Part shown: positions 34,678 through 42,604 of the stretch, one piece after another
How the letters are laid out: each line of letters begins with the position of its first letter
How positions within the stretch are numbered: position 1 is the first letter of the stretch
Assembly: GCA_040506705.1 (NCBI GenBank)
Contig: JBEVWG010000066.1
Span: 6,337-70,336 of the forward strand
Reading direction: 5' to 3'
Length of the DNA stretch: 64,000 bases
From: Thiodiazotropha sp040506705
Lineage (GTDB): Bacteria > Pseudomonadota > Gammaproteobacteria > Chromatiales > Chromatiaceae
Program-made: the position numbers and the translations under genes
The notes under the pieces: model-generated
Database searches by the model: none
Told to the model about the DNA's origin: nothing
The model's input: the letters and a program-made list of their open reading frames with translations, nothing else

Positions 34678-35388
34678 TCAGAAGGGAGAGAGCACACTGT
34701 TAAAGAAGCGTGATAACCAGCCCATGGAGTTTGCGTCAGCCAGTGCGCCTTCGCCTTTATAGGTGATTGTCGGATCGGCAATACGGGTTGAGTTAACGGT
34801 ATTGCTTGGGGTTATGTCGCTTGGGCGAACAATGCCGGAGAGCCTGACATACTCTGTACCCTGATTGATACCGATACGCTTTTCACCACGAACATAGAGA
34901 TTGCGGTTAGGCAACACCTCGATAACCGATACGGTGATACTGCCACTCAAAGCATTACTTTGAGATGCGCTGCCGTCACCAGAGAAATCATTGGCTGCGG
35001 AGAGGTCGAATCCCAGATTGACATCCTTATTATTGGCAATAGGCATAAAACCGGGAACATTGAACTGCATCGCCTGACCAAACAGCACAGGATTGGTCAT
35101 ACTGGTGCTGGAACTTTTGGCGGTTGTTGTTGAAGCGGACTTGTTTGCCTGAGTGCTCTCAACCAGTTGTACGGTAAGCAGATCCCCTACCCGGCGAGCA
35201 TGCCTGTCTTCGAACCAGGCCTGTTCATAGCCTGACTGGTAGATCGCCCCGTTACCGGTGGGTGCCTGTGGCGGTACAACAGGTCGGATCGGTGCATAAG
35301 CGGCATCTCTGACCGGGTTGCTGTTCTGGCAACCGACCATAACCAACATCAGTAGAACCAGCCAAGATATTTTATGCAGTCTGCCCAT
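34678..35388 (-). CDS. flgH: flagellar L-ring lipoprotein FlgH
   Basis: Outer-membrane L-ring protein, 236 residues. It carries a lipoprotein signal peptide ending LVMVGC with Cys20 as the lipidated residue. Motifs: IYQSGYEQAWFEDRHARRVGDLLTVQL, the polar Ser/Thr stretch ANKSASTTTAKSSSTS, then GEKRIGINQGTEYVRLSG and the ending WLSRFFNSVLSPF. It lies between flgG and flgI. Confidence 0.96.
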   Translation of the reverse strand: MGRLHKISWLVLLMLVMVGCQNSNPVRDAAYAPIRPVVPPQAPTGNGAIYQSGYEQAWFEDRHARRVGDLLTVQLVESTQANKSASTTTAKSSSTSMTNPVLFGQAMQFNVPGFMPIANNKDVNLGFDLSAANDFSGDGSASQSNALSGSITVSVIEVLPNRNLYVRGEKRIGINQGTEYVRLSGIVRPSDITPSNTVNSTRIADPTITYKGEGALADANSMGWLSRFFNSVLSPF

Positions 35389-35403
35389 CAGCCTGGTATC
35401 CCG

Positions 35404-36189
35404 TTAAAGTTGCTGATTGACGTAGGAGAGCATTTCGTCAGTGGTGGAGATAGCCTTGGAGTTCATCTCGTAGGCCCGCTGTGTCTCGATCATATTCACC
35501 AGCTCTTCCACAACATTCACATTCGAGCTCTCTAACGCCCCCTGAATCAAAGTACCGGTACTGTCACTACCAGGTATCGCAGTGTTGACCCCACCACTGG
35601 CATTGGTCTCTCGAAAGAGGTTATCGCCAATAGGCTCAAGTCCCTGGGGATTAACAAAGTAACCCAACTCGATCTGTCCAATCTGGGTCGGTGTGCTGTT
35701 ACCGGAAACCAGAGCCGAGACCACACCATCTGAACCAACAGTCAAACTGGTGGCATTGCTCGGTACAGTCATTGCGGGCTGAAGCTCATAGCCGTTGGGG
35801 GTAACGATATTTCCGTCTGCTGTCAGACTGAATGTACCATCCCGGCTATAGACCACATTCCCGTCCGGATGCAGCACCTGAAAATAGCCTTTACCTTGAA
35901 TCGCCACATCCAAAGAGTTACCGGTCTGAACGATGTTGCCCTGACTGTGCTCTTTTTGTGATGCGACAACTCGTACCCCGGTACCTACCATAAGACCGGA
36001 TGGCAACTCAGTATTCTCGGATGATTGAGCACCCACCTGTCTCAGGTTCTGATATATCAGATCGTTGAAGACAGCCCGGTCACGTTTGAAGCCGGTAGTG
36101 TTGACGTTAGCGAGGTTGTTGGAGATAACAGACATATTGGTCTGTTGTGCATCCAATCCGGTTTTAGCGATCCAGAGTGCCGGGTACAT
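35404..36189 (-). CDS. flgG: flagellar distal rod protein FlgG
   Basis: The 261-residue distal rod subunit. Its N-terminus (LWIAKTGLDAQQTNMSVISNNLANVNTTGFKRDRAVF region) and C-terminus (SSNVNVVEELVNMIETQRAYEMNSKAIST) match FlgG, and the GTGVRV turn is present. It starts 64 bases after flgF, so both are likely on one transcript from the sigma-54 site at 37046. Confidence 0.96.
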   Translation of the reverse strand: MYPALWIAKTGLDAQQTNMSVISNNLANVNTTGFKRDRAVFNDLIYQNLRQVGAQSSENTELPSGLMVGTGVRVVASQKEHSQGNIVQTGNSLDVAIQGKGYFQVLHPDGNVVYSRDGTFSLTADGNIVTPNGYELQPAMTVPSNATSLTVGSDGVVSALVSGNSTPTQIGQIELGYFVNPQGLEPIGDNLFRETNASGGVNTAIPGSDSTGTLIQGALESSNVNVVEELVNMIETQRAYEMNSKAISTTDEMLSYVNQQL

Positions 36190-36253
36190 AGTCTCTTCCT
36201 CGTAGCAATATAATCATCTATTCAATAGTTAAGCTGCAATTTACCTGCCAACA

Positions 36254-36994
36254 TCAACTCATGTTCATCAGACTGGCAGAAGCGTTATCCATCTCTTCCG
36301 CCGTCTTCATCATCTTCACCTGCATTTCGAATTTTCGCGAAAGCTCAATCATATTCACCAGAGCATCTGCGACGTTCACATTACTGCTCTCAATGTGCCC
36401 AGAGACCAGCTGTGTCGCGGCATCAGCGTCTGCCTCACCACCCTCTTGCAGATGCAGCAGACCATCTTCACCCTTATAAAGTGCATCCCCCGGAGGATTG
36501 ACCATCTTGATACGATCAACTATGGCCAATGCCTCGGGAGTTGAGCCTTCGGGAAGAATGGTGATAGTACCGTCCGGCGCAATCTCCAGACGCTCAAAAG
36601 GCGGCAAGGCAAGCGGTCCACTGTTGCCGATCACCGGCAAACCCTGGCCGTTGGTGACCAGGCCGTTGGCATCGACTTTCAGATCACCCCGGCGGCTATA
36701 GGCCTCAGAGCCATCCGCTGCCTGAACTGCGAAATAACCCTTGCCATTAACGGCCACATCCAGCGGATTACCCGTTGAGTGCAGACTGCCCTTGTCAAAA
36801 TTGATGTCCGGACGCTCGTCCAGGGCATAGACCCGAGTGGGATAACCGGCGCCAAACACAGGCATACTGCGGAATTGGTTGAGATCTTCCATAAATCCTG
36901 GCGTGTTCACATTGGCCAGGTTATTGGAATTACTCGCCTGGGCCATCAATGTCTCTTTTGCTCCGCTCATGGCGACGTATAGCATGCGATCCAT
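36254..36994 (-). CDS. flgF: flagellar proximal rod protein FlgF
   Basis: The 246-residue proximal rod subunit. It begins MDRMLYVAMSGAKETLMAQ and ends with SSNVNVADALVNMIELSRKFEMQVKMM, as FlgF does. A sigma-54 element lies about 55 bases upstream, and flgG-flgH-flgI-flgJ-flgK-flgL follow with little or no spacing. This makes it the first gene of its transcription unit, separate from flgB-E, which lie 2.5 kb away across a repeat-rich gap. Confidence 0.95.
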   Translation of the reverse strand: MDRMLYVAMSGAKETLMAQASNSNNLANVNTPGFMEDLNQFRSMPVFGAGYPTRVYALDERPDINFDKGSLHSTGNPLDVAVNGKGYFAVQAADGSEAYSRRGDLKVDANGLVTNGQGLPVIGNSGPLALPPFERLEIAPDGTITILPEGSTPEALAIVDRIKMVNPPGDALYKGEDGLLHLQEGGEADADAATQLVSGHIESSNVNVADALVNMIELSRKFEMQVKMMKTAEEMDNASASLMNMS

Positions 36995-37045
36995 GGGTTG
37001 GCTCCTCTCTTAAAATCGTCACTTACTTGTCTATGACAGTAACAA

Positions 37046-37061
37046 TGCAATAAGCGAACCA
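37046..37061 (-). promoter_or_regulatory. sigma-54 promoter of flgF-flgL
   Basis: The minus strand reads TGGTTCGCTTATTGCA. GG and GC are separated by exactly ten bases and the -12 box TTGCA is perfect; the -24 box is TGGTTC. A start near 37035 leaves a leader of about 40 bases before flgF. Confidence 0.65.
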
Positions 37062-37102
37062 ATCAGTGATAATGGAGACATTATCGATTAAGCGGCAAAA
37101 CA

Positions 37103-37450
37103 ATGGCTAAAAGTACAAATAACCAGAAACCCTCTGAAGAGACCAGGAACGAGGCCATGCAGATCGCCCGAGCCACCCAGCGTCCCGGTCAAACCAAGGA
37201 GCAGACCAAGCTGATTGCCAGCGGCATACAAAAAGGTATTGATCAGTATAAAAAGCAGCACAAAGCCAAGCTGCGGGAGATGGATAAGCGAAAGAAAAAA
37301 GAGCAGAAAAGCAATCAGGCTTCAGAGAATCAACCAGAACAGCCAGTGACACCAATAACAGAGCAGAAACCGGTCAACTGGCTCCCTTGGATATTACTGA
37401 TACTCTCCTGGATTGGTTTTGGCATCTATCTCACCCTTTTTTCGAAATAA
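37103..37450 (+). CDS. DUF2956-family small membrane protein
   Basis: A 115-residue protein of a family found in gammaproteobacteria with no assigned role. The N-terminal 75 residues are basic and hydrophilic (PSEETRNEAMQIARATQRPGQTKEQTKLIASGIQKG) and likely cytoplasmic. A single hydrophobic helix closes the protein (WLPWILLILSWIGFGIYLTL). It is divergent from flgF across 108 bases. No link to the flagellum can be shown. Confidence 0.8.
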   Translation: MAKSTNNQKPSEETRNEAMQIARATQRPGQTKEQTKLIASGIQKGIDQYKKQHKAKLREMDKRKKKEQKSNQASENQPEQPVTPITEQKPVNWLPWILLILSWIGFGIYLTLFSK

Positions 37451-37496
37451 CAAAGCTACCCTCATGTTACCAACCAGACCAAAATATCACCCACAG

Positions 37497-37520
37497 GTAG
37501 GGTGGGGCCATGCCCCACCA
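37497..37520 (+). repeat. family A palindromic repeat, copy 4
   Basis: Starts GTAGGGTGGGGCC and ends CCCCACCA, identical to the copy at 7514. It lies about 45 bases after the DUF2956 stop. Confidence 0.85.
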
Positions 37521-37732
37521 AAAAAGGTTAATTAATCTGGATCCCGAATGAAACAGAGACAATTTCATACCACTGCTATAAAGATGCAACCTCACCACCG
37601 TTAAAAGTATTAACGCCTCCAACTATGGTGAATAGCAGATCAACCTGCGACCGCCCTACAGATTCATTCTGAGTATAGTCAACAGCACTATTGCCTAGCT
37701 GCTCATCAACTGGTTTCGATCAAGTTGGGCAT

Positions 37733-37756
37733 GGTGCGGCAGGGCCGCACCCTACA
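37733..37756 (-). repeat. family B palindromic repeat, copy 3
   Basis: TGGTGCGGCAGGGCCGCACC followed by CTAC, a perfect GGTGCGGC/GCCGCACC stem. It is directly followed by a family E element. Confidence 0.8.
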
Positions 37757-37763
37757 TCGCTTG

Positions 37764-37782
37764 TGTGGTGTAACGTATAAAC
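37764..37782 (+). repeat. family E repeat after the second deacetylase gene
   Basis: GTGTGGTGTAACGTATAAA contains the 16 bases also found before pat at 10921. It lies about 60 bases beyond the end of the acuC-like gene. Confidence 0.5.
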
Positions 37783-37845
37783 TGTACCAATCAGAGGATT
37801 TCAGCCTGCCGGTTGCTTCAGCTTCCACTCGGCAGACCGTTCCAT

Positions 37846-38799
37846 TTACCCCGCTTGAACCATCGCATTGATCACATCATTCCAGGCCAAAGCAAGATTG
37901 GTACGGTTATAGCCACCCCCACCCAATGCAATAAAACGGCCTTCACATAGTTCGTTGGCAACTTCGCATAATCTTTTCGCAGCATAAGCATGAGCCGCTG
38001 GTGTAAAAGCCATATGGGTGATGGGATCACCCTCAATACTGTCTGCACCTGCCTGGAGGATGATCAACTCAGGTCTACCCTTACGCACAAAATCCTCAAC
38101 TGCAGGCCAGACTTTGTAGAACAGGTCGTCATCGGCAAATGGTGGCATCGGGATATTGAGTTTGCTACCTTTTGCCTTGCCCTTCCCCGTCTCTTCAACT
38201 GCACCAGTGCCTGGATAAAGAAAGCGACCATCTTCATGGATATCGGCATAGATCAGATCCGGGTCTGATTCAAAGGCATAGAAGACGCCATCACCATGAT
38301 GGGCGTCGATATCGACATAGGCTATTCGCTTGATTCCCTGGTTCAGTCTAAGATTCTCAATCAATACACCGGCATCATTGAAGACGCAGAATCCGGCAGC
38401 TTCGTCCCGTCTGGCATGGTGCAGACCTGCAATGGGGACAAATACCTTGGGATGCTCACCGGATAGCATTCCTTGTATACCTTCCAACACTGAACCAACC
38501 ACTGTACATGCCGCCTCGTAAACCCCTTCGAAGGCAGGTGTATCGCCCTGGTCCAGATAACCGCTGCCAGTGACTGACTGTTTTTTCACCCGGTCTATAT
38601 AAGACTCGGTATGAAATGCCAGCAGCGGTCTATCACTGCACTGTTGTGGGGTAGCAATGGTTACCTCTTTATCCAGCCCCCGTTTTACTGTCTCTTTCCA
38701 AAACGCATGGATACGATCCGGGCCAAAGGGGTGCCCATCACCAAAACCATATCGACCGAGTGAGTCGCCGAAATAGAGGGTTACCGGTTTTTCGACCAT
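37846..38799 (-). CDS. second histone-deacetylase-family protein (AcuC-like)
   Basis: A 317-residue zinc deacetylase, clearly different from the one at 9760. It begins with the AcuC-type signature LYFGDSLGRYGFGDGHPFGPDRI. GLHHARRDEAAGFCVFND holds the catalytic His region and DIDAHHGDGV the zinc ligands. LILQAGADSIEGDP and LGGGGYNRTNLA complete the fold. The ATG at 38799 is preferred to a TTG nine bases upstream. In Bacillus, AcuC deacetylates acetyl-CoA synthetase. Family E repeats flank the gene on both sides. Confidence 0.88.
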   Translation of the reverse strand: MVEKPVTLYFGDSLGRYGFGDGHPFGPDRIHAFWKETVKRGLDKEVTIATPQQCSDRPLLAFHTESYIDRVKKQSVTGSGYLDQGDTPAFEGVYEAACTVVGSVLEGIQGMLSGEHPKVFVPIAGLHHARRDEAAGFCVFNDAGVLIENLRLNQGIKRIAYVDIDAHHGDGVFYAFESDPDLIYADIHEDGRFLYPGTGAVEETGKGKAKGSKLNIPMPPFADDDLFYKVWPAVEDFVRKGRPELIILQAGADSIEGDPITHMAFTPAAHAYAAKRLCEVANELCEGRFIALGGGGYNRTNLALAWNDVINAMVQAG

Positions 38800-38839
38800 G
38801 AGTTCCAATTCACACTCTTATCAGGAAAATAGTTAATGA

Positions 38840-38851
38840 TAGTGTGGTGTA
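38840..38851 (+). repeat. family E repeat core upstream of second deacetylase gene
   Basis: TAGTGTGGTGTA, matching the reverse complement of 10940-10951. It lies 40 bases upstream of the deacetylase start. Confidence 0.4.
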
Positions 38852-39005
38852 GAAACTGAGTATCAGCAAGAGTGATCGATACACAAAAAGGATGTTAGGC
38901 TTAGCCTATATCTTGCATCCAATATAAGGCCAGATTCTGAACTAATCATATACCAGTTCACTGCTGCTCCATTAACTTTCAATCTTCTCAGAACAACTCT
39001 GAAAG

Positions 39006-39030
39006 CCCCTCTCCCTTTACGGGAGAGGGG
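39006..39030 (+). repeat. CCCCTCTCCC palindromic repeat
   Basis: CCCCTCTCCC and GGGAGAGGGG form a perfect ten-base stem with a five-base loop, followed by TTGGGGAGAGGG. Elements of this type are common between genes in many proteobacteria. A decayed relative lies near 39137-39160 (CTCCCCCGGCCCCTCTCTCC). Confidence 0.8.
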
Positions 39031-39428
39031 TTGGGGAGAGGGTGTACGCGAAGCGTTACATGTGGTTGAAAAATAAAACCGCACTGATCGTTCATATTTA
39101 TCTTGCTGATTGTTGGGGAAAATAGGGTATTCATTCTCCCCCGGCCCCTCTCTCCACCTATTTAAGATACTGATGACTTGTAAGTTTTTTCTAGCCGTCC
39201 CCCTCTGCTTTATGATGCTTTTTCATGTCTCTATTCTCAATCAACAATAGAAACCAACAGCAATGAATCAGTTACAACCGTAATAGTTAAAGTAATAGGA
39301 CAGCTGTGATACGAGTTATGAATAATTTTGTGGTTATAAATCGCTGCTTGAAGCGGACAAAATTGAAAGGGAGATGTTATTGCTGCGTATTCAATAGCCT
39401 GATCAAGTCAGTAGAATTTCAATTGGTT

Positions 39429-39466
39429 CTCTCGAAGGTGCGGCTGGGCCGCACCCTGAGAGTTTT
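39429..39466 (+). repeat. family B repeat acting as hairpin at the flgE 3' end
   Basis: CTCTC and GAGAG flank a perfect GGTGCGGC/GCCGCACC stem with a three-base loop, followed on the plus strand by TTTT. It lies 25 bases beyond the flgE stop, the only hairpin available to end the flgBCDE transcript. Confidence 0.65.
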
Positions 39467-39491
39467 AAGGCCTGCTAACACTAATCGAAGA

Positions 39492-40766
39492 CTATCTTAT
39501 ATTGATTACAGTCTGAGTCACAGCATCAGCGGTGGTGATGACCTGGGCATTCGCCTGAAAGTTACGTTGTGCCGTTATCAGATTAACCAATTGCTTGGCC
39601 AAATCAACGTTGGAGTTCTCCAGCGCACCTGATTGGATTAACCCGAAACTACCAGTACCAGGCTCACCAATCTGAACATCACCCGAGGCAAAGGATTCAG
39701 ACCAGCTGGTATCACCAATCTGACGGAGACCCTGGTTATTGGTAAACCGCGCCAAAGCAATCTTTCCCAGTGGTTCCGATTGGCCATTGGTAAAACGCGC
39801 AAAGACGACGCCGCTATCATCCACCTCCACACCACTCAGACGACCTGAGGTATAACCATCCTGGGATAGTTCATTCACCGAAAACCCGGAACCGAACTGG
39901 GATGTAGAACTGTAGTCAAAGGTCAGACCACTGATGTCTGCTGCACCGCCACCTGGGTTGAAATCATCGATGGTGATATTGCCAAGCGCATCTACATCCC
40001 CTGTTGCTGTCGCCAGGGAACCGGTAGTTGTAAACTGAACATCAGCAAACGCATTACCACCAACGGTCACATTGTTACCGTCAACGAATGAGAAGGCGTT
40101 CCACTGATTATCTGCCACTTTGACATAAAACATTGTCGCTGTATGTGACGTACCAAGTGAATCATAAATTGTGGTAGCAGTAGAGTGGTTGTAACTCAAT
40201 GGATCTGGTGGAAAAGTAAAACCTGCAGCAGTAGGATCCAAAACCGCAGTAGGCGGTTGTTCTGATGCACTTAAATTCAGGGTCGTTTCAATATTAGTGG
40301 TAGGTTGCGGTGTACCTGAGACCACAGGCAGATTCAAATCAACTGTTGAGCCAGTATTGTACAAGCTACCGGTTGTGCCAATGCGGGGGAAGACCTGCAA
40401 TCTTGACCCAGTATGATCAACTACATTACCGTCACGATCTACCGTAAATGCACCAGCTCTCGTATAAGCTCGATCACCGGCAGAATCTTCCATTACATAG
40501 AAGCCTTCGCCGTTGATCGCCATATCCAGATTATTAGAGGTGAACTCTGTGCTACCCTGAGAAAACTGTTGTGCAACCCGGGTAACCCGAACACCTCGAC
40601 CAGGTACAGAACTGCTGACATCACTGATTGAGTTAGCATAGATATCTGCAAACTCTGCTCGGGACTGTTTAAAGCCAACAGTACTTGCATTAGCCACATT
40701 GTGACCGGTTACTTCCAAGTCGGTGGAAGCTGCATCCAGACCACTTAGTGCAATACGAAATGCCAT
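39492..40766 (-). CDS. flgE: flagellar hook protein FlgE
   Basis: Hook subunit, 424 residues, a typical size. It begins MAFRIALSGLDAASTDLEVTGHNVANASTVGFKQS, of which GHNVANASTVGFKQSRAEF is the rod/hook signature. It ends ALENSNVDLAKQLVNLITAQ then R-N-F-Q-A-N-A-Q-V-I-T. The Thr/Ser-rich centre (150-300) forms the outer hook domains. It follows flgD by 58 bases. Confidence 0.95.
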   Translation of the reverse strand: MAFRIALSGLDAASTDLEVTGHNVANASTVGFKQSRAEFADIYANSISDVSSSVPGRGVRVTRVAQQFSQGSTEFTSNNLDMAINGEGFYVMEDSAGDRAYTRAGAFTVDRDGNVVDHTGSRLQVFPRIGTTGSLYNTGSTVDLNLPVVSGTPQPTTNIETTLNLSASEQPPTAVLDPTAAGFTFPPDPLSYNHSTATTIYDSLGTSHTATMFYVKVADNQWNAFSFVDGNNVTVGGNAFADVQFTTTGSLATATGDVDALGNITIDDFNPGGGAADISGLTFDYSSTSQFGSGFSVNELSQDGYTSGRLSGVEVDDSGVVFARFTNGQSEPLGKIALARFTNNQGLRQIGDTSWSESFASGDVQIGEPGTGSFGLIQSGALENSNVDLAKQLVNLITAQRNFQANAQVITTADAVTQTVINIR

Positions 40767-40824
40767 CTTATTTCTCCTGTCAAATCACTGAATGGCCATA
40801 ACCCTTCAGTCTGAAACTGATTAC

Positions 40825-41505
40825 CTACTGAATCTGAACAACATCATTCATAGAGACTTGCCCCAATCCATCCAGATTGAGTTGAATACCGCCCTGTCCA
40901 CTAAGATTGACACTCTCCACATTCGCTGACACCAATACAGCAGGCGCCATCTCTGCATCATCAACACTGGCTGCTGCACTAACCTGATAGAGTCCATCAC
41001 CCGCATATTCACCCGAGTCGTCATATCCGTCCCAACTGAATGCAACCTGTCCCGACTCGTGGGTTCCCAAAGGAAGCTCTCTCACCAACTCTCCGTTACT
41101 GTTAGTGATCCTTATCCGTACATCACTTGCTGAAGAGGGAAGAACAACACTGCCTTGCAGAGGCTCGCCTTCTGCCAGCACACCAATATCACTTTCAACC
41201 AACACATCTCTACCAACCAGTGTGGCTGCTTGCAGTGCCTGATTGGAGGTCAGCGCCCCGCGCAGTTCGTTGAATGAGCTGTTGAGATCACCGATCCCGG
41301 ATACTGTGGCAAACTGAGAGACCTGGGTTGCCATCTCGGAATTTTCCATCGGCTTGAATGGATCCTGATGAGTCAACTCAGTGACCAGCAGATTCATAAA
41401 ATCTTCCAGCCCCAGCTCACTCTGATTCTGCTCAGTGGTATCTGTATTGTTAACTAGGCCAATATCTTCATATTGGTTATATGCGGACACGATGCCGGTT
41501 GTCAT
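40825..41505 (-). CDS. flgD: flagellar hook assembly protein FlgD
   Basis: Hook scaffold and cap, 226 residues from the ATG at 41505, which has AAGGAG before it; an in-frame start 36 bases upstream overlaps flgC. LGLEDFMNLLVTELTHQDPFKPMENSEMATQVSQF is diagnostic (for example LVTELTHQDPFKPMEN). The C-terminal FlgD Tudor/Ig part has EYAGDGLYQVSAAAS. It lies between flgC and flgE. Confidence 0.95.
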   Translation of the reverse strand: MTTGIVSAYNQYEDIGLVNNTDTTEQNQSELGLEDFMNLLVTELTHQDPFKPMENSEMATQVSQFATVSGIGDLNSSFNELRGALTSNQALQAATLVGRDVLVESDIGVLAEGEPLQGSVVLPSSASDVRIRITNSNGELVRELPLGTHESGQVAFSWDGYDDSGEYAGDGLYQVSAAASVDDAEMAPAVLVSANVESVNLSGQGGIQLNLDGLGQVSMNDVVQIQ

Positions 41506-41515
41506 AGTGGTCTCC

Positions 41516-41929
41516 TTATTGACCCATACGCAGTGTGGCAAGAAGCAACTGCTTCGCTGAATTCGCCACTTCTACATTACTCTGGTATGAACGGGAGGCT
41601 GAGAGCATATTGGCCATCTCTTCAACCATGTTGACATTGGAGCGAAAGATATAACCCTCTTCGTTAGCCATCGGATGGTCTGGCGCATGTTCCTGTATCA
41701 GTGGTGCCTGACTCTCAACCACACCTGCCATTCGCACACCATGTGAAACTGCATCGGGATTAGTCTGATCAAGCACGGTTTGAAACACAGGCTGCCTGGC
41801 CCGATAGGTCTCTTCGATGCTGCTGCTGATCGCATCGGCATTGGCCATATTGCTGGCTACCAGATTCAGACGCAGCGTCTGAGCGCTCATGCCGGAAGAG
41901 GCTGTATCAAAGATTTTAAAAATTGACAT
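41516..41929 (-). CDS. flgC: flagellar proximal rod protein FlgC
   Basis: The 137-residue rod subunit. FDTASSGMSAQTLRLNLVASNMANAD is the N-terminal signature, and NVNMVEEMANMLSASRSYQSNVEV the C-terminal one. It begins two bases after flgB ends. Confidence 0.96.
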   Translation of the reverse strand: MSIFKIFDTASSGMSAQTLRLNLVASNMANADAISSSIEETYRARQPVFQTVLDQTNPDAVSHGVRMAGVVESQAPLIQEHAPDHPMANEEGYIFRSNVNMVEEMANMLSASRSYQSNVEVANSAKQLLLATLRMGQ

Positions 41930-41931
41930 CG

Positions 41932-42321
41932 TTATTCACCCGTCAATGCTTTGCGAAGACCGCTGATCTTACTGTTAACAAAACTCAGACTGGTCTGATA
42001 TTCGATTGCGTTGGCACCAAAGGCAGCATGCTCACGTTCTGTATCCACGGTATTACCATCCAATGAGGGCTGGGCTGGCACTCGATAGAGGAGTTGAGCC
42101 GGCGAAACTGCACCTGTCTCGGTCTGGATATGGCGGGTATTGGTGGTTTTCATTCGATCACCACTATCCATCTCCCGACTAAGCATTACTTTGAAATCAA
42201 AATCCCGTGCCTTGTAACCCGGTGTATCAGCATTGGCTATATTGGCCGAGAGTACTTCTGCTCTTTGGGAGCGCAGTACCAGGGCTCTTTCATGTACGCC
42301 GAAAAGGTTGTCAAAATTCAT
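41932..42321 (-). CDS. flgB: flagellar proximal rod protein FlgB
   Basis: The first rod subunit, 129 residues from the ATG at 42321 (MNFDNLFGVHERALVLRSQR), which has GGAG seven bases before it. A longer frame reaching 42465 reads through the sigma-54 promoter and is rejected. ANIANADTPGYKARDFDF is the family signature. It leads the unit flgB-flgC-flgD-flgE. Confidence 0.96.
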   Translation of the reverse strand: MNFDNLFGVHERALVLRSQRAEVLSANIANADTPGYKARDFDFKVMLSREMDSGDRMKTTNTRHIQTETGAVSPAQLLYRVPAQPSLDGNTVDTEREHAAFGANAIEYQTSLSFVNSKISGLRKALTGE

Positions 42322-42358
42322 CAGATGCTCCAAACCTGAGTTCTCACACTGAGCATGA

Positions 42359-42374
42359 TGCAGGGAGTGTGCCA
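42359..42374 (-). promoter_or_regulatory. sigma-54 promoter of flgBCDE
   Basis: The minus strand reads TGGCACACTCCCTGCA. The -24 box TGGCAC is perfect, the -12 box is CTGCA, and GG and GC are exactly ten bases apart. The start would be near 42348, giving a leader of about 27 bases. This is the best sigma-54 match in the window. Confidence 0.8.
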
Positions 42375-42392
42375 AAAGCCATAATCCCTCGG

Positions 42393-42410
42393 TATGACGC
42401 ACCACACTAG
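42393..42410 (-). repeat. family E repeat upstream of flgB
   Basis: Reverse complement of the 18 bases at 15979-15996. It lies about 20 bases upstream of the sigma-54 promoter, where an enhancer or IHF site might otherwise be expected. Confidence 0.55.
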
Positions 42411-42459
42411 TCGGCCGCTTACAGCCTCTGACTGCAAACGGCAACCGGGTGCCGGATAG

Positions 42460-42474
42460 CGGCAAGCTTTGCCG
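42460..42474. other. perfect CGGCAA/TTGCCG palindrome upstream of flgB
   Basis: Six-base arms around a three-base centre, about 95 bases upstream of the flgB sigma-54 promoter. The distance suits an activator (FleQ/FlrC-like) site, but no consensus was checked and this is only suggestive. Confidence 0.3.
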
Positions 42475-42604
42475 TGGTGATTGAGATCAGGATGAGCATT
42501 GAGACTCTCTATTTACATTCCAGCTGGAAAGAGGGAACAAGCAGTGTTTGTCCTGAAAGGGGAATCAGTCGATGCTTGGAGAGATTTGGGTTACTGGTTT
42601 TTAA

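Larger units (their letters stand above)
37451..37845. other. gene-free spacer with repeats
   Basis: Three dispersed repeats (37497, 37733, 37764) occupy much of this stretch between two convergent genes. No coding frame is credible. Confidence 0.6.
38800..39491. other. gene-free spacer splitting the flg genes
   Basis: About 690 bases with no credible gene. It carries a family E element (38840), a CCCCTCTCCC hairpin repeat (39006) and the family B hairpin just before the flgE end (39429). Confidence 0.6.

Noticed and set aside
42420..42450. A second sigma-54-like CGGCAC...TTGC upstream of flgB
   Set aside because: GG and GC are only nine bases apart; sigma-54 needs ten, and a perfect site exists at 42359.
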